Shown piece after piece: positions 33,559 through 40,184 of a stretch of 40,184 bases of DNA (the first letter of the stretch is position 1; each line of letters begins with the position of its first letter). A program made the translations under genes and the position numbers. The notes under the pieces were generated by a model. The model searched no databases and was not told the origin of the DNA. It was given only the letters and a program-made list of their open reading frames with translations. This DNA is from Lojkania enalia (lineage: Eukaryota; Ascomycota; Dothideomycetes; Pleosporales), in contig ML986801.1 of assembly GCA_010094045.1 (NCBI GenBank), positions 21,459-61,642 of the forward strand. The letters run 5' to 3'.

Positions 33559-35408
33559 ATATAGTTTATAAGTAAGCTGTTAGTATAAGTAAGCTGTTAC
33601 CTTACTAAACTTTTAACAGCCTACTTAGATTAATATATAATAGCTTAATATAGTAATATATAATTAACCTATAAAGAATTATAAATTATTCTTATAATTT
33701 TAGCTATTAATCGAGGTTAAGTTTTAACCGAGAATAGTACTACAACAACTTTTTACTACTCTTAAAGTACTCTTTACTTTTAACGCGTTAGAATAACTAT
33801 ATAATATAATTATAAGCCGAATTTAAAGAAGCTTATAAAGACTAAAGAGGAGGTACTTATTAGCTATATTCTTAATTAGGATTTACGAGGATTTCCGTCT
33901 ATAATTAATAGCGTATAAGCTATAGTAAATAGACTATTAGCTAAATATAGTACTAGCTAGGTTAGTATCTACTAGTTTTAAAACTTTATACGGCGTACTA
34001 AACGCTTTAAAACCCGATTAAACTATTCTTATAATTGGTAGTAAGCTCTATATAAAAATCTAATAATTATAGGTATTTAGTTCCAGCTTCTATAGGGTAT
34101 AAAAGGGAAGTATAGAATTTAAGATAAAGATACCTATAATTTTAATAAAATAGACTTTATTATAAACTAAATATTAGCTTAGTTAGTTATTATAGGGTTA
34201 GAAAATTATTATATAAAGGCTATCCAGCCGAGCGATTATAAATAAACTATAATAATCTTAGTAATTAATATAATTAGCTAGACAATCCTACTACTTATTA
34301 TTTTTAAGGGTGTCTACCACCTATCTTATTAATATAAGAGTAATAATATACTGGACGATTAGGTAATTATAACTAATAATAATAGCTAGATAAATAATAA
34401 GATTAGTATTATCTAGTTTAAGTACTTTAATTAGTATATAAAGAGTTGTACGATAGATATCTATCGATTACTAGTTATTAACAGCTATAATAGCTACGTT
34501 TTACTTAAGTTTTAAGAGATCTATAAGAAGGAGAAGATTATCTATCTCTATATACTACTATATTCGTTATATCTACTATAACTACTTAATATAAGCTACT
34601 TCTTACTATTAAAATATATATATAGTACTAAGATCTTAGCTATAATACGCGATTATATTAACTATATTAATAAGACTACCTTTCTTCTAGTCTTTAAAGC
34701 AGCCTATAATTAATTAATTATAGAAGCTAATATTCGCGTAAGCTTTTAAGGCGTTAGAATAATACTATATAATTTAGAGGCGGTACTATTAAAGCTTAAT
34801 ATTAAGCTACGTACTTTAATACTACTTATATTAGAGACTACCCTCTAAAAAGCTAAAATACCTAGTAATATATATAAACTAGAGGCTTAATTAATAATAA
34901 TTTGTAGTAGGATTTAGTAATATTAAAACTTATTACCTATATTAATTATTACAGCCTTTAATTAGATTTAAAAGAATATTATAATAATAATATATTTAAT
35001 CGCGTTAATGGCTAATTAAATTAAAAGTCTTAAGTAAATAAACGAGGTAGTAATAAAGCGAAAATAATAGAAAAGAAAATAATTATAGAAGTAGAGAATT
35101 CTAGTAAAAGCTGCAGGTAAAGATATAATTAATTAAAATAACGTTAAGGAGTAGATTAATAAGAAAATTTATAATCGGAGTATTTAGTTGTAAAAGAGTA
35201 GCTAGTCTTAATAGAGCTGTAAGCGCTATAAACAGCCTAGCTATAATACTTAAACGTACTAAATTAATAGTATAGGTGTTAAATAATCTAATAGACTATT
35301 ACTTTCTATAATATATATATATATAGTTAATAATTATTATAATTAAGTCGTTCGAATCTTAGTAGAGTAATAGCTTACTTATACTAATAGCTTACTTATA
35401 AACTACGT
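33559..35408 (+). mobile_element. Pogo-type DNA transposon V (1850 bp) inside a gypsy LTR
   Basis: The inverted termini: the left begins ATATAGTTTATAAGTAAGCT and the right, read inward, begins ACGTAGTTTATAAGTAAGCT. TA flanks both ends (33557-33558, 35409-35410). Each end has two spaced TATAAGTAAGCTGTTA-type motifs, which are candidate transposase-binding sites. One plus-strand transposase pseudogene fills the inside. Confidence 0.85.
33720..35290 (+). pseudogene. Pogo-type DDE transposase of element V
   Basis: A degraded frame shows the family layout: a helix-turn-helix DNA-binding region (about 33800-34050), the DDE domain (about 34110-34800) and a basic tail with a zinc knuckle (about 35180-35260). 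The first catalytic box, YNFDE in relatives, reads YNFNK at 34135-34149. The second catalytic Asp is Asn at 34480-34482 (VINSYNSY). Both changes are G-to-A. IIFKGVYH and LLKLNIKLRT blocks are still readable. Dead by multiple stops as well. The tail is homologous to the better-preserved fragment at 4561-5025. Confidence 0.82.
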
Positions 35409-37570
35409 TATATTTTAAATAGTTAACTCTATTACTATATACTATATATAAATATTAAAATAATATATAAAAAATAGAAATATCTATATTATATAAGTTT
35501 TTATAAGAGTTAGATCTATACTATTATATAGGCTAGCTAAGTTAGTAAAACCTTCCTCTGTTATAGTTATAATAAGTTAATTATATTTTAGCTAATAGCT
35601 AATAACTATTACTAGTAGCTAGTTTAGATATTATAATAAGAGTAGTATAGGTATAAAGGTATTATAGTATTATTATAATAGTACCCCTCTTTTAGTTATA
35701 AACTTTTATAAGTTAAATTTTTATATTATATTTAGATTATTTATAATTAAGTAGTAGTTATTAATAAATAGTACTATTATAAGCGTTTAAATATATATCT
35801 AAATTAAACTTTAAACGCTTAATTAAGAATTTAATATAATATTATATTTAGGTTTTATTTATTTAAATTTCTAGTATAGTAATCTTCTATAGTAGTAATT
35901 TTAGTAAAATTACTAGCTGGGTACTATTCTAGATTATAATAGCTAGTTTATTTAACTAGATATTTATACTAGTATTTCTATTAGTTATAGTAGAGGTTTT
36001 TTATTTATTTAATAAGGTATTCTAGTCTTCTATTAATTTTAATAGATTTAGAGTTATATATTTATTAATTAAATAAGTAGTTAGATAATTTAGATACTAG
36101 CTATAATAGTAATATATAGAATATAGGATATATTTTAGCTAATTTAGGTAGCTTTAATCTATAAGTATATAAGAATACCTTTATAATAATCTTATAAAAG
36201 CCTATATTCTTCTAGTTAAATTTTTTTAACGGTCTTTAAATATATATATTTTTAGTATCTAGCTAAACTAGATTATTAACCTAGTAGTTAGGGGCTAATA
36301 TACGCTTATAGTTAGTATACTCTTATTAGAATACTTATATCTAGATAAGTTCTTCTCTAATATACTCTATAATATCCTTTATCTTATTAACTAGTCTATT
36401 AACTTTCTAGACTATTAGGGACTATTTTAACAGTTAATAAATTCTTATAAGTAGTTTAAAACCTATTTAAAAGTACTAGTTAAAATAGACTAGAAATAGA
36501 AAGACTTTTATTAATTTAAATACTATATTATTTACTTTAAACTATACTATTAGTAGCTATTTAACCTAGTTATCTTATTTATAGCTAGTATAAGCTTAAA
36601 GAACTTATTCTATTACTATATTAGTATTCTCTATCTAGCTATTAGTTTTTAAATAGAAGCTAGTTAATATATATATATTAATTTATAGCTGTTTATAAAG
36701 TTTTTAGTAGAAGGTAAAAATAAACTATATTTTATAATCGGATATAATAGTATATAATAGTTTATAGTAAACCTATATATAATAATAGAATAGTTAGATA
36801 ATATTAAAAGTTTTAATTCTTATATATAGTATTAAGTATCTATACTTATTAAGCCTATTAACTATAACTATAATATTTATATAACCTTTTAATTTTAATA
36901 GATTAGTTATAAAGTCTATAGAAATATTTTTAAACTTTTATTTAGGTATAGATAATAGTTTTAGTAATCTATAATACTTCTCTCTAATAGTTTTACTTCT
37001 TTAATATATATAATAATAGTCTATATATTATTATATTAAGTTAAATATTTTTAACTAATAGTACTTACATTAGAATAGTTTTAAGGTCTTTCTTTAACTA
37101 GGGTATTTACTAGATAGTAAATTATAGATAGTTTATAGTAGTTTAAGCTTTAGTTTATTATAGTTTAGTATTATAAGTTAATTTTAGTAGTATAGTTAGT
37201 TATTATACTCTTTATTATTAGCTAGAATTAGAAGTTTAAATTAATAGGCTTCTTCTTTTAGTAGCTTTAAAGTATCTTAGATTAGATTATTATTTAATTA
37301 TTCTTCGTCGATAATCTCTATAATTAATCAGCCTATTTTTATCTATTAGAATAGTTTAGGACGAAGTAATATCTATTAATAACTTCTATAAACCTCTTCT
37401 TATATAGACTTATCTTATAACTTTTAAGTTAAAGTATTAAACTTCTCTTTAAATTTTCCGGGTTAATATATAATATTAAAGTTAAACCTTAATAGATATT
37501 CTAACTAATAGACTTATTAGTAGTTTAGCTACTTTATTATTATAAAGTACTATAGGTTCTTATAATTACT

Positions 37571-37832
37571 TATATAACAGCGTAGGCAAGATAATAGGTC
37601 CGAATATAGTATAAATCCGCTTAGAGGTATATAGGAGTATATAGGGAATTAGGGACCTGGGAATTCTATTAACACCTATAAGCCTTGTACGAAAGGATAT
37701 AGAAAAACTACTAAGCTACTTATAAGGGAGTATACAACTATATACGGATGGGAAAAGGGGTAGAACCGGGGGTAGGATAAGATAAGTAAAAAGATAAAGT
37801 TTTTCGTAAAACAATTTCTTTATATTATTATA
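37571..37832 (-). repeat. 3' LTR of the second gypsy family (about 262 bp)
   Basis: It starts at the break in copy B (TATATAACAGCGTAGGC) and ends at TTATTATA just before the inverted polypurine tract CTACCCCCCTCC. Only one LTR is in the window, so the boundaries are inferred from the host break and the tract, and may be off by a few bases. Confidence 0.6.
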
Positions 37833-37844
37833 CTACCCCCCTCC
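37833..37844 (-). other. Polypurine tract of the second gypsy family
   Basis: CTACCCCCCTCC on the plus strand is GGAGGGGGGTAG on the minus strand. It lies directly upstream of the LTR in the element's own direction. Confidence 0.65.
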
Positions 37845-40184
37845 TTATAGGCTGATAGTCTCTATCTACACTAGTTTAGGAGGGAATTAGGGCTATTACA
37901 GATAGGTTCTAATATAAAGAAATTTCTTTAAGGTGTTTACTAGTAAGAGCTAATATATACAGTTACCTATAGAGATGTATTTATTAATGTAATATTAAAT
38001 AAGGTTTTCGTAGTAAGTATAATTAACCTATATATCGGCTAGTAACTACTATTATAACAGTTTATTAATATTACAATTTCGTCGCGTATAGTAATAAGCG
38101 TTTACTAGCTTTAGTATATTACCAGGTTACTATTAACTAAGCTTTCTTAACTGAATAATAACTTCTACTCTATACGTATTATTATACGTCCCTAGAACTA
38201 TTAATTATTAAAGTATTACTAACACCTTATAGAAAAAAATTAATTAATATACTACTCTACCCGCCTTCTAGAGCCTCTTTAAAAGCCTTTTAGGTTATCT
38301 ACCTTTAGACTATATATATACTCGCCCGTAGGCGGCGTATAATATTTTCCTTTTAATCTCTAAGATTAAAAAAATGCGAGTATTATACCTTATAAAATAA
38401 AAAGTATAACCCTATATAAATCGCATCTAATACTAGTAGAGTATTTACTACTAATATACTTATAGATCCCCTCCTACTATAAGGAGAAGTTTCTAGTCCT
38501 CTAGGGCCATCTTAAACTATAGGTAGCGGCTTAATATATAGGGGATAAGGAGGATAAAGAAGTAGCTTTTAAGGCTATTTTAAAGTCTGCTTATAGTCTA
38601 GCACTTATAGCCTAGGTTATAAGGAGTTAGAAAGATAGCCTTCTTATAGCTAGTATCTAGATAGCTTCGTTCTACTAGGGTATTAAGTTACTCTATTAGG
38701 TTTCAGCTTTAGAAGCTCTAGTATCTAGCCTTTAGGCTGATATCGCAGCACTCTTAGGCGGCTAAAGATAAGATAGAGGAGGTTTAAGGGGAGTCTAGAG
38801 GGAAGAAAGAGGAAGGAGAGTAGAAGAGGAGAGGACTAGAAAGGTATCCGACAGCCTACTATTAGACCTTCTAGATTCTATAGAAGAGTAATTTTAGGCC
38901 TATACTTTAGTTTTTAAAAATCTACTACTTAACTCTTATATATTATTATCTACTAGATAATCTATATTCTTTATACTATTCTTATATACCTTAATCTATT
39001 TAGTTAGAGTTTTTAAGGGTCCTAGGCGATTTAGATACTTATTATAAAAAGCTCTTAGCTTATAAAGTAAACCTATAAAGTTTAAAGCTTTATACTAAAT
39101 CGGGTTAGAATTATATTCTACCTATTTTATACGGTATTTAAGGGTCTTATAATATAACTTACTAGCTAGTATTTCCTTAACCTTCTACTCTTCTACCCTA
39201 TTAATAGTAATAGCGGGTGGTTTCGGAGCTTCTTATCTAGATAGAGGGTTCTAGAGGTTTTTATATAGCAGGTTTAGTACGAAAATATTATATATATTGG
39301 ACTCTAAGGGTAGCTATAAGTAGTATAAGTTTCTAACCTACTCTAGTACTTTAAAAGAGCTCTTTTATTAATTAGATAGCTTTTAGCTCGGTCTCTAGAC
39401 TATAAGATTCTTAGTATTTAAGTAGACTATATTACCGATCTACTAATTAATTAGTTGCTAGTAATAGTTAATAATAGATTATATACAATCTTAAACCTTC
39501 TTAATATTAGCCTTTACAGTTTTTTAAACTATATATATATAAGTTACTAGAGCTAAAGTATCTTTACAATTTAATTTATCTATCGTAATAATAGGATTAA
39601 TAGAATATTTCTAATCCCAACTCTAATAGGGCTTAAATTCGTATAAGATCTAATATAGGGATATTCTAATAGTTATATAGGATAGAGTTACTTATACTTA
39701 GTTAATTATAGGTAATAGAGAACTCTAGTTATCCTAGTAGAAGAATATAAAAGAATATAGTCTCTAATTAATATACTTATTTATAATCTCTATCTATCTA
39801 TTAATCTCTTTATAATAAGTAGTAGATAGTTTAATTTTTACGTCTAAAATATAGCAGAATTCAGACTAGAAACTAGATATAAACTAAAGTCCTTAGTCTA
39901 AAATAATAGTTTTAAGTATATAGCTAAAGTAGTATACCTATTAAATAAATAATTTAGCTATTCTCTATATATTAATTATATAATAGTAAGAAATAGATAT
40001 AGCTTGTTTAGATAGGCGATTAATTACTACTATAATCTAATTATATCTAGACTTATCTATAGAAAAATTCTTAAAGTTAATATATAGATACTATATTAGT
40101 TAATTTAGTATAGAAAGTAGGTAGATAAAACCTAGGGTTTAGGTTTATATCGGATAAGCTTTATAGTATAGGATATAATTCCGT

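Larger units (their letters stand above)
33526..37570 (-). mobile_element. Ty3/gypsy chromovirus copy B, minus strand, interrupted
   Basis: It begins with its 3' LTR, which is split by pogo element V: 33526-33558 plus 35409-35680 give 305 bp, and removing the duplicated TA leaves exactly 303 bp. The inverted polypurine tract follows at 35681-35692. The chromodomain, integrase and RNase H regions (35700-37570) align with 28780-30640 of copy A. At about 37570 it is cut by another LTR element. The remainder lies outside the window. Its insertion point is in the RT region of copy A. Confidence 0.82.
37571..40184 (-). mobile_element. Second Ty3/gypsy family, 3' part, minus strand
   Basis: This LTR element is unrelated at the nucleotide level to the 303-bp-LTR family. 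It inserted in copy B and runs off the right edge. On the minus strand it has integrase (about 39700-40050, with an SDRG-type box read as LD-stop-G followed by stop-FISSF near 39860-39905, and KLSTTYY), then an integrase C-terminal region (39000-39300), a long purine-rich or charged tail region (38600-38880), the polypurine tract and the 3' LTR. RIP damage is milder in parts than in its neighbours. Confidence 0.72.

Noticed and set aside
13141..40184. Mitochondrial DNA insert or centromere core, from the high AT content
   Set aside because: The AT-richness is explained by C-to-T and G-to-A changes in identifiable nuclear transposons. No mitochondrial gene and no satellite array is seen.

Overview
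The window looks like nuclear DNA of a filamentous ascomycete (Pezizomycotina). Two sequence types alternate. About 4.1-13.1 kb is balanced in base composition and carries two intact genes. About 1-4.1 kb and 13.1-40.2 kb are very AT-rich, made of nested transposable elements, and show the marks of repeat-induced point mutation (RIP): CpA and TpG are almost absent, TpA is everywhere, Trp and Gln codons have become TAG or TAA, and catalytic Asp/Glu codons have become Asn/Lys codons. The species cannot be named from this sequence alone.

Gene island. From left to right it holds a fragment of a pogo-type transposase (4561-5130), about 3 kb with no recognisable gene, a two-exon gene for a membrane-anchored alpha/beta hydrolase (8230-9825, one 60-bp intron), and an intronless gene for an Ayg1-type alpha/beta hydrolase (10304-11542). 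Ayg1 is the enzyme family that shortens polyketide chains in fungal DHN-melanin synthesis. Then come about 1.6 kb of non-coding or unrecognised DNA. Both hydrolases are on the + strand, 478 bp apart, with complete catalytic triads. They belong to different hydrolase families, and no polyketide synthase or other biosynthetic gene is in the window.

Repeat blocks. One Ty3/gypsy chromovirus family with 303-bp LTRs has four copies: 385-4558 (minus, partial), 20046-26016 (plus, complete, 5-bp duplication ATATA), one starting at 28462 (minus, interrupted) and one starting at 33526 (minus, interrupted). Its gag, protease, reverse transcriptase, RNase H, integrase and chromodomain can all be followed in the 20046-26016 copy, but all are broken. 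Pogo-type DNA transposons of about 1.85 kb, with termini beginning ACGT and TA target duplications, occur at 13719-15567, 16284-19970, 17608 to about 19.44 kb, about 15.7-27.05 kb and 33559-35408, many of them nested. There is also a 973-bp internally deleted derivative (32428-33400), a 1041-bp TRIM-like LTR element with 211-bp LTRs (30656-31696), a RIP-damaged gag fragment (about 27.1-28.46 kb) and the 3' part of a second gypsy family (37571-40184). An assembly gap of Ns lies at 18849-19483.

The nesting gives a relative chronology. On the right, gypsy copy A was entered by the TRIM, by the 973-bp element and by gypsy copy B. Copy B was then entered by a pogo element, exactly inside its LTR, and by the second gypsy family. 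On the left, one pogo element (IV) was entered by a second pogo element (which holds a third) and by the complete gypsy copy. I found no CRISPR array, RNA gene, or clearly new multi-gene system. The best leads are the isolated Ayg1 homologue in a RIP-bordered island, the TRIM that shares its 3' priming end with the resident chromovirus, and the sharp fall in RIP damage inside the leftmost gypsy copy.
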